The notes below the pieces were generated by a model that ran no database searches, had not been told where the DNA came from, and was given only the letters and a program-made list of their open reading frames with translations. From the NCBI GenBank assembly GCA_002839855.1, contig PGYV01000001.1, positions 285,092 to 349,091 on the forward strand: a stretch of DNA of 64,000 nucleotides, given 5' to 3'. Of the stretch, positions 45,372-54,125 are shown piece by piece (position 1 is the stretch's first letter; each line of letters opens with the position of its first letter). Position numbers and translations under genes: made by a program. This DNA comes from Candidatus Goldiibacteriota bacterium HGW-Goldbacteria-1. Lineage in GTDB: Bacteria; Oederibacteriota; PGYV01.

Positions 45372-47183
45372 CTATGCCTGTTCTTCGGCTTTTAGCTTTG
45401 ATGTTATTTTGTCCATCTCTTCTATCATGACTTCAAGTTCCCTGTACCCGTTGTCCATTTTTTTGCGGAACTCATCGTATTCGGCTTTTAACTGCTGAAT
45501 TATGTCTTTTTCGCCGTTAGTATAGGCATCAGCCAGCTTTATATTCAGCGCTTCCATAAAATCTTCATTTTCATCAATTTTCTTTTCCGCTTCGGTTATC
45601 TTTGCCGCGATTCTCTTTTGCTGTTTTTCCAGCTCTTCGCGCGTGCTTTTCTGCTTTATGCTGTCTTTTTCAACTCTCTGTTTCTTTGGTTTCTTTTCAT
45701 CCTCTTCCCACCCTTCTTTATCAAGGAACTCCTGATACGACCCTTCAAAGACTGAAACTTTATCCCTGTTGAATACAATTAGCCTGTTGGCAAGGTGGTG
45801 CAGAAAAAGTTCGCTGTGCGTTACTATGATTACAGCGCCGTCGAAATTATCCAGCGCCAGCACCATGGAATCGCACGACTCTATGTCAAGATGGTTTGTG
45901 GGCTCGTCAAGCAATAGTATATTTGCCGGATTAAGCAGTATTTTACCCAGTGATACGCGGCTTTTTTCCCCGCCGGAAAGAACGGATATATGTTTTAGCG
46001 CAAGGTCGCCGGAAAACATCATGGCGCCGCATACTTTTCTTACTTCGCTGTATTTTAAATCCGGCCTTACTTTTGAAAGTTCCCTTTCAATTGTAAGCGA
46101 CGAATCAAGCCTTTCTATATTGGTCTGCCCAAAATATCCCACACCGGATTCAGGGTGCATCTTTATAGTTCCTTCTTTTGGCTCCAGCTCGCCGGCTAAA
46201 AGGCGCAGTAAAGTGGACTTGCCTTTGCCGTTTTTTCCAATGACGCAGATCCTGTCCCTTTTTTCCACGTCAATTGACAGGTCTTCTATAAGCATCCTGT
46301 CTTCCGTATATCCAAAAGAAAGGTTCTTTACCCTTAAGGGCATCTTGGCTTCAAAATTTTTGTAATTGAACTTAAAGCCAAGCTCCTGGATGTTTGAAAG
46401 TTCGTCCTTTTTTTCCATCTTATCAAGCGCTTTAATACGCGACTGCACCATGGAAGCGCGGGTGGCCTGCGCGCGGAAACGGTTTATAAAATCTTCCGCT
46501 TCTTTTCTTATCTTCTGTTCTTTCATCCTTGTGATTTCATAAATTTCCTCTTCTGCGGCTATCTGGCTGAAAAGTTTTTCAGTGGGACCCTGTATTTTCT
46601 TTACCTTGTTCCTGTGTATCGCCATGGTGTGGGTGGTGACAGTGTCCATAAATTCCCTGTCATGGGTGATTATTAAAAGTTCATTTTCCCTGCGCTGCAG
46701 AAACTTTGCCAGCCAGCGGATGGATATGATATCCAGATAGTTTGTGGGCTCGTCAAGCATTAAAAGGTGCGGTTCTGCCAGAAGCACTTTGGCAAGGTTT
46801 AAACGCACCTGAAACCCGCCGGAAAATTCCGCCGGCGACCTTAACTGGTCGTCTTCAGAAAACCCAAGGCCGGACAGCATTTTTTCCGCTTTCCAGACCT
46901 GGTCTTTTTCATCCTCGCTTAAACCAAGGCACGCTTCTAAAAGCACGGTGGGCTGCGTAAAATCAAGGTGCTGCTTTAAATATCCTATTGTGTAGTTTTT
47001 GGGTAATGATAACGTTCCGCTGTCCGGTTTAAGTTCCCCGGAAATAAGTTTAAAAAGCGATGTCTTTCCGGAGCCGTTTCTTCCCACAAGGCCTATGCGC
47101 TCGCCGCTGTGGATGTTAAACGTCACGTCATCCAGTATCATCTGTTCGCCGAATTCCAATGTCAAATTGTTTACCTGAAGCAT
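45372..47183 (-). CDS. ABC-F family ATPase
   Basis: A 603-residue protein with two ABC domains. Walker A is GRNGSGKTSLF and GKNGKGKSTLL; the signatures are SGGFQVRLNLA and LSGGEKSRVSLG; Walker B is LLMLDEPTNYLD and ILLLDEPTNHLD. No transmembrane domain. The linker between domains is Lys/Arg-rich and the C-terminus is coiled coil (about 530-600). ABC-F proteins act on ribosomes; this layout is like Uup/YdiF types. A role in antibiotic protection is possible but unsupported here. Confidence 0.93.
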   Translation of the reverse strand: MLQVNNLTLEFGEQMILDDVTFNIHSGERIGLVGRNGSGKTSLFKLISGELKPDSGTLSLPKNYTIGYLKQHLDFTQPTVLLEACLGLSEDEKDQVWKAEKMLSGLGFSEDDQLRSPAEFSGGFQVRLNLAKVLLAEPHLLMLDEPTNYLDIISIRWLAKFLQRRENELLIITHDREFMDTVTTHTMAIHRNKVKKIQGPTEKLFSQIAAEEEIYEITRMKEQKIRKEAEDFINRFRAQATRASMVQSRIKALDKMEKKDELSNIQELGFKFNYKNFEAKMPLRVKNLSFGYTEDRMLIEDLSIDVEKRDRICVIGKNGKGKSTLLRLLAGELEPKEGTIKMHPESGVGYFGQTNIERLDSSLTIERELSKVRPDLKYSEVRKVCGAMMFSGDLALKHISVLSGGEKSRVSLGKILLNPANILLLDEPTNHLDIESCDSMVLALDNFDGAVIIVTHSELFLHHLANRLIVFNRDKVSVFEGSYQEFLDKEGWEEDEKKPKKQRVEKDSIKQKSTREELEKQQKRIAAKITEAEKKIDENEDFMEALNIKLADAYTNGEKDIIQQLKAEYDEFRKKMDNGYRELEVMIEEMDKITSKLKAEEQA

Positions 47184-47426
47184 TTATGCCTTACCTCTTT
47201 TTTCAATATTCTAAAACCTTTAATAAAGCAATATAATAACATTTTTACGGAACGAATTCCATAGCCATGGAACCAAAAAAAGTCAGCTTGGAAGTTCGGC
47301 ATAAGTACATGGTGTTTGTTCGCAACGAGTATGCGAGCGGAAATCCCCGGGCTTACGCAAGTTTTTAAGCGTAAGTGTTAGTGAACAGCTTAGAAGTTTG
47401 GTAAGAACTAAACGGTCTCCTTCTAT

Positions 47427-47450
47427 CTGCCCAGCTGCTGAACTGCCAAG
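47427..47450. repeat. AGCTGCTG octamer tract
   Basis: Three degenerate eight-base units 11 bases beyond the aldo/keto reductase stop codon. The rest of 47184-47461 contains GCTTACGCAAGTTTTTAAGCGTAAG (an inverted repeat near 47351) and no gene. Confidence 0.45.
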
Positions 47451-47461
47451 TTTCCAAACAT

Positions 47462-48421
47462 CTAAAGGAACGCTTCCCGTATATACATAAACTCTTCTTT
47501 AGAAAGCCCTTTGTCTGCGGCGGACAGGTTCATCTTTACCTGCTGTAAGTTCCTGAATCCCGGAATTACGCATGCCGCGGTTTCATGATACAAAATATAC
47601 TGCAAAGCCGCGCGTACAAGAGCTTCGCCGCCTGATCCAAATTTGCTTTTAAGTTTATCCACGCCGTCCATTAACTTTTCAAAATTACCGGGCTTAAACT
47701 CATCCATTGTTTCCCTGACATCGTTTTTATCAAATACCGGAGGGTTTTCCCTGCTGAACTTGCCTGTTAATAACCCGCGCGACAGCGGATTAAACGCCAC
47801 AAAAGTAATGTTCATTTCTTTCATCATTTTGCTTACCGGCCCTTCTGCCACAAAGTCAGGGTGTATTATGTTGCACCAGCTTTGAATGCAGTCGGGTTTT
47901 ATCCTTGGTGCAAGCCTTAAAAAATCACCCGCCGAATATCCGGACAGCCCAATGGCTTTTATCACGCCTTCGCTTCTTAATTTGTGAAATTCAGCAATGG
48001 CGCCTTCAAGGTATTCGTCATTTTTTCCGAAATCACAGTTATGAAAATAATAAATATCCAGCCTGTCCCTTTTTAAATTCTTCAGCGACTGTTCGCACTG
48101 CCTTCTTATGTTGCGCGCGTCAAACGCGTTTTCAAATTCATTTTTGTTCCAGCCCACTTTGCTGGCAATAACCACCTGTTTATTTTTTGCGCCAAGCGCG
48201 GATGCCAGCATCTTTTCCGCCTTGCCGTTGCCATACACGTCCGCGTTGTCAAAATGGTTAACGCCTTTATCAACGGCATAATTAATTGCCTCTGCGGCGT
48301 CTTTATCAGAAACTCCGTGCCACCCCATACCGCCGCTGTCAACATCCCCGCCAAGCGTCCAGCAGCCAAGCGATATTTCAGACACCATAATTCCTGTTTT
48401 GCCAATCTCGCGTTTGTTCAT
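47462..48421 (-). CDS. Aldo/keto reductase
   Basis: A 319-residue NAD(P)H-dependent TIM-barrel reductase. Catalytic residues are Asp and Tyr in NADVYGNGKAEKML (near residue 58), Lys in VIASKVGWN (near 84) and His in IYYFHNCDF (near 119). It resembles YhdN/general-stress-type AKRs rather than sugar reductases. Substrate unknown. GGGAGG ribosome binding site. It stands alone between repeat-filled gaps. Confidence 0.92.
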   Translation of the reverse strand: MNKREIGKTGIMVSEISLGCWTLGGDVDSGGMGWHGVSDKDAAEAINYAVDKGVNHFDNADVYGNGKAEKMLASALGAKNKQVVIASKVGWNKNEFENAFDARNIRRQCEQSLKNLKRDRLDIYYFHNCDFGKNDEYLEGAIAEFHKLRSEGVIKAIGLSGYSAGDFLRLAPRIKPDCIQSWCNIIHPDFVAEGPVSKMMKEMNITFVAFNPLSRGLLTGKFSRENPPVFDKNDVRETMDEFKPGNFEKLMDGVDKLKSKFGSGGEALVRAALQYILYHETAACVIPGFRNLQQVKMNLSAADKGLSKEEFMYIREAFL

Positions 48422-48577
48422 TATTATTACCTCCCGCTGTTTTTAGCCGAATTAGTATTTTTGTAATCAATAATTAATTATACCATAAGACCGAAGGGAC
48501 GAAGGGACAGAGGGACGGAAGTAAAAATAAAACAAATATTGAAAATTCGAAATTGGAAGATTAGATTAACACCTACA

Positions 48578-48722
48578 GGGGTTGGGTGTGTTTTTTCAGT
48601 GCGTGCCCGGATGTGCCGCGGGCTCACGGTTGCCAATGATGTTAACACTCCAATGATTTCGGGCCTGTTTGCCTGCAAGATTACCAATTTGCGGCGCGTA
48701 CTGAAAAAATATACCCAACCCC
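48578..48722. mobile_element. Inverted-repeat-bounded element, copy 1 (145 bp)
   Basis: Terminal inverted repeats of about 26 bases: left GGGGTTGGGTGTGTTTTTTC, right (reverse complement) GGGGTTGGGTATATTTTTTC, both continuing AGT-C/ACG. It is too short to encode a protein and looks like a non-autonomous (MITE-like) element. Compared with copy 2 it lacks about 55 internal bases. Confidence 0.6.
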
Positions 48723-48829
48723 GGTAAAGCATAGGGACGGAAGGTCGAAAGAGCCGAGGGACGGAAGTAAAGATAAAAATAGAACAAATATTGAAAATTC
48801 GAAATTGGAAGATTAGATTAACACCTACA

Positions 48830-49029
48830 GGGGTTGGGGGTGTTTTTTCAGTGCGTACCGCGTAAGTATAGTGTATATGCAGCAGGACGGATGTAATGGT
48901 GCGCCGGCATATCCGGATGTGCCGCGGGCTACCGGTTGCCAATGATGTTAACACTCCAATGATTTCAGGCTTGTTTGCCTGCAAGATTACCAATTTGCGG
49001 CGCGCACTGAAAAAATATACCCAATCCCT
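48830..49029. mobile_element. Inverted-repeat-bounded element, copy 2 (200 bp)
   Basis: Same ends as copy 1 (GGGGTTGGGGGTGTTTTTTC and, reversed, CAGGGATTGGGTATATTTTT), with the complete interior. It aligns with the decayed copy at 45011-45190. Confidence 0.6.
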
Positions 49030-49157
49030 GTAAAGCAGAGGGACGGAAGGACGGAAGAGCCGAGGGACGGATGCACGGAGGGACAGAGGTACGGAAGTCA
49101 GGCAAAACAGATGCTTGGATGCTTTGATGGTTGGAGGGTTGGAAAAATCACAATCAA

Positions 49158-49186
49158 CTGCCGCGGGCTGAAGACCCGCGTCTACC
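49158..49186 (-). repeat. REP-like GTAG palindrome
   Basis: Minus strand TGGTAGACGCGGG, TCTTCAG, CCCGCGGCAG. Its hairpin is identical to that at 817-844. Confidence 0.7.
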
Positions 49187-49216
49187 ACGGCAAATACAAA
49201 TATAAACCAACTACAA

Positions 49217-49245
49217 CTGCCGCACCTTAAAAGGTGCGCCTACCA
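49217..49245 (-). repeat. REP-like GTAG palindrome
   Basis: Minus strand TGGTAGGCGCACC, TTTTAA, GGTGCGGCAG, 36 bases upstream of the lipA stop codon on the plus-strand map; possibly also a terminator for the glycine cleavage operon. Confidence 0.65.
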
Positions 49246-49280
49246 ATGCCAAACCAAAATACCGAGCCGCTTCTTTTACC

Positions 49281-50123
49281 CTACTTCTTGCCGTAAGTAT
49301 CCGCCATATAAGAACTTCTTACAAACACTCCGGATTTGGCGTGTTCAAATCCCATTCCCATCGCCGCCTTTTCAAAAAACTCATACCTCTCCGGTTTTAA
49401 ATATTCCACCACCGGTATATTTTCTTTTGCCGGCTGCATATACTGCCCTATTGAAATATAATCCACATCCGCCCCGCGGATATCATCAAGCGTCTTTAAA
49501 ACTTCCGCCTCTGTTTCGCCAAGCCCAAGCATTATTCCGGATTTTGTTTTCTTTACGCCAAATTCTTTTGCTTTTTTTAAAACTTCAAGGCTTCTTTCGT
49601 ATGAAGCGGCTTTTCTTATGTGATACAGCGACGGCACCACTTCTATATTATGCGCAAAAACATCCGGCGCGGCATTTACCACGGTTTTTATGTCATCAAC
49701 ATTGCCCTGAAAATCCGGGACAAGCACTTCTATTTTTATACCCTCAGCACGTGCTTTTTTAATTATATCGGCAAAAACTGCCGCGCCGCCGTCTTTTAAA
49801 TCATCCCTTGTAACCGATGTCACCACAAGGTATTTAACACCAAGTTTTTTCGCGGCCTCTATTACATTATCCGCCTCCTGTGGAATCAACTCCTGCGGAT
49901 TTGCCTTTGTTACATTACAGAATAAGCACTGCCTTGTACAGGCGCTGCCAAGTATTAAAAATGTCGCGGTGCCGCGGCCGTAACATTCGGATAAATTAGG
50001 GCAGCGCGCGCTGTGGCACACGGTGTGAAGGTTCATGCCGCTTAACACGGCTTCTGTACTGTGCATGTTTTTAAAATCTATTTTTTTCTTTGCCCATTCA
50101 GGGCGTTTTATTATTTCAGCCAC
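49281..50123 (-). CDS. lipA: Lipoyl synthase
   Basis: A 280-residue radical SAM enzyme that inserts two sulfurs into octanoyl groups bound to GcvH. The auxiliary cluster motif is C-x4-C-x5-C in CHSARCPNLSEC (near residue 37), and the radical SAM motif is CTRQCLFC (near 63). RSSYMAD near the C-terminus is also conserved. It starts one base after lipM, completing the lipoylation pair at the end of the glycine cleavage operon. Confidence 0.97.
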   Translation of the reverse strand: MAEIIKRPEWAKKKIDFKNMHSTEAVLSGMNLHTVCHSARCPNLSECYGRGTATFLILGSACTRQCLFCNVTKANPQELIPQEADNVIEAAKKLGVKYLVVTSVTRDDLKDGGAAVFADIIKKARAEGIKIEVLVPDFQGNVDDIKTVVNAAPDVFAHNIEVVPSLYHIRKAASYERSLEVLKKAKEFGVKKTKSGIMLGLGETEAEVLKTLDDIRGADVDYISIGQYMQPAKENIPVVEYLKPERYEFFEKAAMGMGFEHAKSGVFVRSSYMADTYGKK

Positions 50124-50124
50124 T

Positions 50125-50922
50125 TTAAAGTTTCCCTTCCATATTCCATTTAAATGACGCGTATTTTCCGGTTAGCAGTTTTATTATCTCTTTTTTTTCT
50201 TCTAGGGTAAAGTCCGCTGGTTCCAGCGCGCAGTTAAAAGATTCCATAAAAGCGGCCGCCATATTTGCCGCGGCTTCTAACGGCGCAACCTGCCTTTTTA
50301 AGAGCGCGTTTAAACAAGTATATTTACCGCCATCAACCGGACATTTAAAATATTTTTCGTGTTCTTCATTGCCGGCAAGCGGCAGAGACCCATGCTGAAA
50401 AATAACCCCTTTAACCCTTGCCTGTGCGTTGCCGCCGATTTTTTTTCCGTCAATTATTATATCGTATTCTTCCGTTCCCGAAAAACAAAACCCCGCCCTT
50501 TCGCCCTGCTTTTCTTCCGGCCGCGCGTAAACACCGTAAGCAGGATTAAGGCCAAACTTTTTGTACATAAGCATAATAAAAGAATTTAATTTTTCAAAAG
50601 TTTTTTTAACAGGCTCCCCTTTGCAGTCAATGTCCTCTTCACGACACACAAGGCTGTATGTAAGTTCACTGCTGTGATATATAGCGCCGCCGCCGGTAAG
50701 CCGGCGGACAATGGGTATTTTATCTTCAAGGCAATTGTCTATATTTATGTCTTTTTCCGCGTCCTGGTATTTTCCAAGGGAAATGCCGGCAGGGTTCCAC
50801 GAATACAGCCTTAACTGCGGCACGCCTGACTGTAAACAGCGGGAGATCAGGAATTCATCAATGGCCATATTCTCGTATGGAGAATTGGCTTTAAACGGAA
50901 AAAAATCACCCTTTAAAAACAT
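50125..50922 (-). CDS. lipM: Octanoyltransferase, LipM/LplA family
   Basis: A 265-residue enzyme of the biotin/lipoate A/B ligase family. RRLTGGGAIYHSSELTYSLV near residue 73, CFSGTEEYDIIIDGKKIGGNAQ (with the probable acyl-Cys) near 143 and FQHGSL near 172 point to LipM, which moves octanoate from acyl carrier protein to GcvH. A lipoate ligase is the alternative. It overlaps the gcvPB 3' end by 10 bases and precedes lipA. Confidence 0.85.
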   Translation of the reverse strand: MFLKGDFFPFKANSPYENMAIDEFLISRCLQSGVPQLRLYSWNPAGISLGKYQDAEKDINIDNCLEDKIPIVRRLTGGGAIYHSSELTYSLVCREEDIDCKGEPVKKTFEKLNSFIMLMYKKFGLNPAYGVYARPEEKQGERAGFCFSGTEEYDIIIDGKKIGGNAQARVKGVIFQHGSLPLAGNEEHEKYFKCPVDGGKYTCLNALLKRQVAPLEAAANMAAAFMESFNCALEPADFTLEEKKEIIKLLTGKYASFKWNMEGKL

Positions 50923-52352
50923 CTAAGTTTTGGTTCCCTCGCGGCCTTTGTTTCATCCGGCCTGGACACAGGCGTGGTTACCGGCGTGTTTTTTATTTTA
51001 TCAGGGTCAGTTTCCGCAAGTTTTGCAATTTCTATCATGGCTTCTATGAAAAGGTCTATATCCTGTTTGGATTCTGTCTCTGTGGGCTCTATCATTATTG
51101 CCTCTTCCACTACAAGCGGGAAATAAATTGTGGGCGGGTGGAAACCCCTGTCTATAAGGGACTTTGCAATATCAAGGGCGTGAACCCCTTTTATTACCTG
51201 CTTTTTTGCGCTGAAAACCGCTTCATGCATGCAGGTGCGGTCATACGGAAGATAATAATACGGCTTTAATTTTGCCATTATGTAATTTGCGTTTAATACC
51301 GCCTTTTCAGAAACTTCAATAAGCCCTTCTTTGCCAAGCATTGTGATGTATGTATATGCCTTAAGCATCACCCCAAAGTTGCCAAAGAAAGAAGCGATGT
51401 TACCTATAGTCTGCGGCACGTTAAAATCAAGGGTATATTTATTATCTTTTGTTTTTACCACGGCAGGCACAGGCACATAATCAGCAAGCCTTTCAGACAC
51501 GCCCACCATTCCCGCGCCGGGTCCGCCTCCGCCGTGCGGGGTGGAAAAGGTCTTATGCAGGTTCAGGTGGACAATGTCAAAGCCCATGTCCCCCGGCCTT
51601 GCCTTTCCCATAATTGCGTTTAAGTTGGCGCCGTCATAATACATAAGCGCGTCAAATTTTCTTGCAAGCGCGGACACTTCCAGCACTTCTTTTTCAAATA
51701 CCCCAAGCGTGCTTGGGACCGTCATCATTATTCCCGCAGTATGCGCGTTTATTTTTTCTTTAAGGGCGTTTAAATCAATTCCGCCGGCGCCATTTACCGG
51801 TACAGTTACCACTTCATAACCTGCCGCGGCCGCGGATGCCGGGTTTGTGCCGTGCGCGGATTCGGGGACTATTATGTGCGTCTTATTATTACCGTGCACC
51901 CTGTGATACTGCGCCATTAAAAGAATACCTGTCATTTCACCGTGCGCGCCCGCGTACGGCTGGGTGGTCATTTTTTTCATTCCGGTTATTTCGCACATCA
52001 TTTCCGCGGTTTTATATATCACTTCAAGCGCTCCCTGAACCGCGTCTTCTTTTACATATGCCAGCATCGGGTGGGCGTTTATAAAGCCGGGCAGAACGGA
52101 TGTCACTTCATTTATTTTGGGGTTGTATTTCATGGTACACGACCCAAGCGGATAAAAATGGGTGTCAACGGAATAATTAAGGCGCGACAGGTTTGTGTAA
52201 TGCCTGACCACTTCAAGTTCAGACACTTCCGGAAGCATATTATCTGTCTGCCTTAATAAAGAAGGGTCAAGCCGGCCGGCCATATTAATATCCGGGGTTC
52301 CCGGGTCAATACCAATTCTTCCTTTAACGCTTTTTTCAAATATGTTTTTCAT
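50913..52352 (-). CDS. gcvPB: Glycine dehydrogenase (decarboxylating) subunit 2
   Basis: A 479-residue PLP-binding half of the split P-protein. The PLP Lys lies in HLNLHKTFSTPHGGGGPGAG near residue 265; FYPLGSCTMKYNPKIN near 66 and ESAHGTNPASAAAAGYEV near 163 are typical. With subunit 1 it decarboxylates glycine and passes the aminomethyl group to lipoyl-GcvH. GAGG ribosome binding site. Confidence 0.97.
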   Translation of the reverse strand: MKNIFEKSVKGRIGIDPGTPDINMAGRLDPSLLRQTDNMLPEVSELEVVRHYTNLSRLNYSVDTHFYPLGSCTMKYNPKINEVTSVLPGFINAHPMLAYVKEDAVQGALEVIYKTAEMMCEITGMKKMTTQPYAGAHGEMTGILLMAQYHRVHGNNKTHIIVPESAHGTNPASAAAAGYEVVTVPVNGAGGIDLNALKEKINAHTAGIMMTVPSTLGVFEKEVLEVSALARKFDALMYYDGANLNAIMGKARPGDMGFDIVHLNLHKTFSTPHGGGGPGAGMVGVSERLADYVPVPAVVKTKDNKYTLDFNVPQTIGNIASFFGNFGVMLKAYTYITMLGKEGLIEVSEKAVLNANYIMAKLKPYYYLPYDRTCMHEAVFSAKKQVIKGVHALDIAKSLIDRGFHPPTIYFPLVVEEAIMIEPTETESKQDIDLFIEAMIEIAKLAETDPDKIKNTPVTTPVSRPDETKAAREPKLRCF

Positions 52353-52383
52353 TTTTTATCCTCTTTTTGGGTTTGACCTTAAA

Positions 52384-53715
52384 CTAAACGCATTCCTTAA
52401 CAGCCGTAATAAACATGTCCATCTGGTTTTGCGTCTTTTTTTCCGTGGCATTTATTATTATGGTATTTTTATCATGCGGAAAAAATACAGAAGCGGGCAG
52501 CCCGGCAATAAAACCTTTTGCGGACATTTCCCTGAAAAATACCTGCGCGTCTTTTTTTAATTTTACTGAAAATTCGTTAAACGTGGCTCCGCTTATTATT
52601 TCAATTCCCGATATTTCGGACAGTTTTGACTTTAAGTATTCCGCCCTTTCAAGGTTTATAAGGGCCAGTTTCTTAAAACCCTCTTTTCCCATAAGCGACA
52701 TAAACACAACAGCCCGCAGCGCGCACAGCGCCTGATTACTGCAGATATTGGAAGTGGCCTTTTCCCTTTTTATATGCTGTTCCCTTGCCTGAAGCGTAAG
52801 CACGTAAACCGTGCGCCCTTCTTTATCTGTGGTTTCGCCGACTATTCTGCCGGGTATTTTTCTCATGAATTTTTTGTTAACCGCCATTATGCCAAGGTAA
52901 GGCCCGCCGAATGAAAGCGGCTGCCCCAAAGACTGCCCTTCTGCCACAGCAATATCCGCGCCCATTTCCGCGGGCGTCTTTAAAATTCCAAGCGATACCG
53001 GATAAAAAGATAATATGGATGCCGCCCCCTGTTTTGCGGCCTGCGCGAAGACAGGCGAATAATCATTTACAAAACCGTAAAAGTTGGGGTTCTGCGCGAC
53101 AACCGCGGCCGTGTCACTATCTATCATAGCAGCAAGCGCCTTTAAATCAGTGCGTCCGTTTTCTGCCGGAGCTTCAATAAATTCCACGCCGATATTTTTT
53201 GCGTGGGTTTTTAACATTTTAACGTGCAGCGGGTTAACGCCGCCGTCTATTATAACCTTCTTTTTTCTGCTTCCGCGAAACGCCATGTTAACAGCTTCGT
53301 AAATTGCTGTGCCGCCGTCATATAATGATGCATTTGAAAGTTCCATTCCCGTAATGCCGGATATCATTGACTGATATTCAAAAACCGCCCTTAAAGTGCC
53401 CTGCGACGCTTCCGGCTGGTAAGGCGTATAAGCGGTGTAAAATTCCGCGCGCGAACTTATGGTATCCACAGCCGCCGGGATAAAGTGGTCGTAGTATCCG
53501 CCGCCAAGAAAAGACGCAGTAAATGTTGTGTTCTTTGAGGCAAGTTCCTGCATTTCATTTAAAGCTTCATATTCGGTTATACCTTTTGGAAGGTTAAAAG
53601 ATTTGGCGCGAAGTTCCGGAGTGATGTCGAAAAAAAGCGATTCTATTGAAGGGGCTCCCGCCGCCTGCAGCATTTCTTTTATTTCAGATTCTGTATGCGG
53701 GGTAAAACCTGCCAT
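52384..53715 (-). CDS. gcvPA: Glycine dehydrogenase (decarboxylating) subunit 1
   Basis: A 443-residue non-catalytic half of the split P-protein. YTPYQPEASQGTLRAVFEYQSMI near residue 96, SLYDGGTAIYEAVNMA near 128 and LSFGGPYLGIMA near 267 are characteristic. Its ATG shares one base with the stop of gcvH (TAATG), indicating tight coupling. Confidence 0.97.
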   Translation of the reverse strand: MAGFTPHTESEIKEMLQAAGAPSIESLFFDITPELRAKSFNLPKGITEYEALNEMQELASKNTTFTASFLGGGYYDHFIPAAVDTISSRAEFYTAYTPYQPEASQGTLRAVFEYQSMISGITGMELSNASLYDGGTAIYEAVNMAFRGSRKKKVIIDGGVNPLHVKMLKTHAKNIGVEFIEAPAENGRTDLKALAAMIDSDTAAVVAQNPNFYGFVNDYSPVFAQAAKQGAASILSFYPVSLGILKTPAEMGADIAVAEGQSLGQPLSFGGPYLGIMAVNKKFMRKIPGRIVGETTDKEGRTVYVLTLQAREQHIKREKATSNICSNQALCALRAVVFMSLMGKEGFKKLALINLERAEYLKSKLSEISGIEIISGATFNEFSVKLKKDAQVFFREMSAKGFIAGLPASVFFPHDKNTIIINATEKKTQNQMDMFITAVKECV

Positions 53716-54101
53716 TATTCAAGACCTGACAGATACTGCCTGTATGCCGCGGCGTCTAAAAGATTTTTTGTTTCTGACGCGTCTAAAATTTCCAGCTCTG
53801 CTATCCACCCTTTTTCAAACGGTGAAGAATTAATAAGCCCGGGGTTGTCTTCCAGTTCGGAATTAAAACTTACAACTTTTCCGGATATTGGCGAATAAAT
53901 ATCAGACGCGGCTTTTACGGATTCAATTCCCGTTATAACGCCAAACTGTTTTACATTAAAACCGTTTTCAGGGGGTTCGCAGAAAGTAATATCCCCAAGT
54001 TTGTGCTGCGCGTAATCCGTGATTCCTATTTTTGCTTTCTTTCCGTCAATTTTTACCCACTCGTGTTCTTTTGTGTAAAAATACCCTTCAGCTACGTTCA
54101 T
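53715..54101 (-). CDS. gcvH: Glycine cleavage H protein
   Basis: A 128-residue lipoyl-carrier protein. The lipoylated Lys is in IESVKAASDIYSPISG near residue 62, and the N-terminus (EGYFYTKEHEWVKI) is typical. It shuttles the aminomethyl group among P, T and L proteins and is the likely substrate for LipM and LipA of this operon. AGGAGGG ribosome binding site. Confidence 0.97.
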   Translation of the reverse strand: MNVAEGYFYTKEHEWVKIDGKKAKIGITDYAQHKLGDITFCEPPENGFNVKQFGVITGIESVKAASDIYSPISGKVVSFNSELEDNPGLINSSPFEKGWIAELEILDASETKNLLDAAAYRQYLSGLE

Positions 54102-54125
54102 CTTACCCTCCTGATAATTAATAAA

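Larger units (their letters stand above)
48500..49098. repeat. Tandem duplicated repeat segment with GGGACGGAAG motifs
   Basis: The 859-base gap 48422-49280 contains no gene. Two long units, each about 240-300 bases, start with GGGACGGAAGTAAA and AACAAATATTGAAAATTCG, contain an inverted-repeat-bounded element, and end with TAAAGCA(T/G)A. Between and after them are many copies of GGGACGGAAG. An open frame of 236 codons runs through the minus strand, but it follows the duplication and looks spurious. Confidence 0.8.

Noticed and set aside
47351-47372. Inverted repeat near the aldo/keto reductase as an attachment site
   Set aside because: There is no integrase or tRNA gene nearby, and no duplicate was found.
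48478-49188. 236-codon open frame on the minus strand
   Set aside because: It follows the tandem duplication and contains two copies of the same translated repeat and GGGACGGAAG tracts; there is no ribosome binding site or family similarity.
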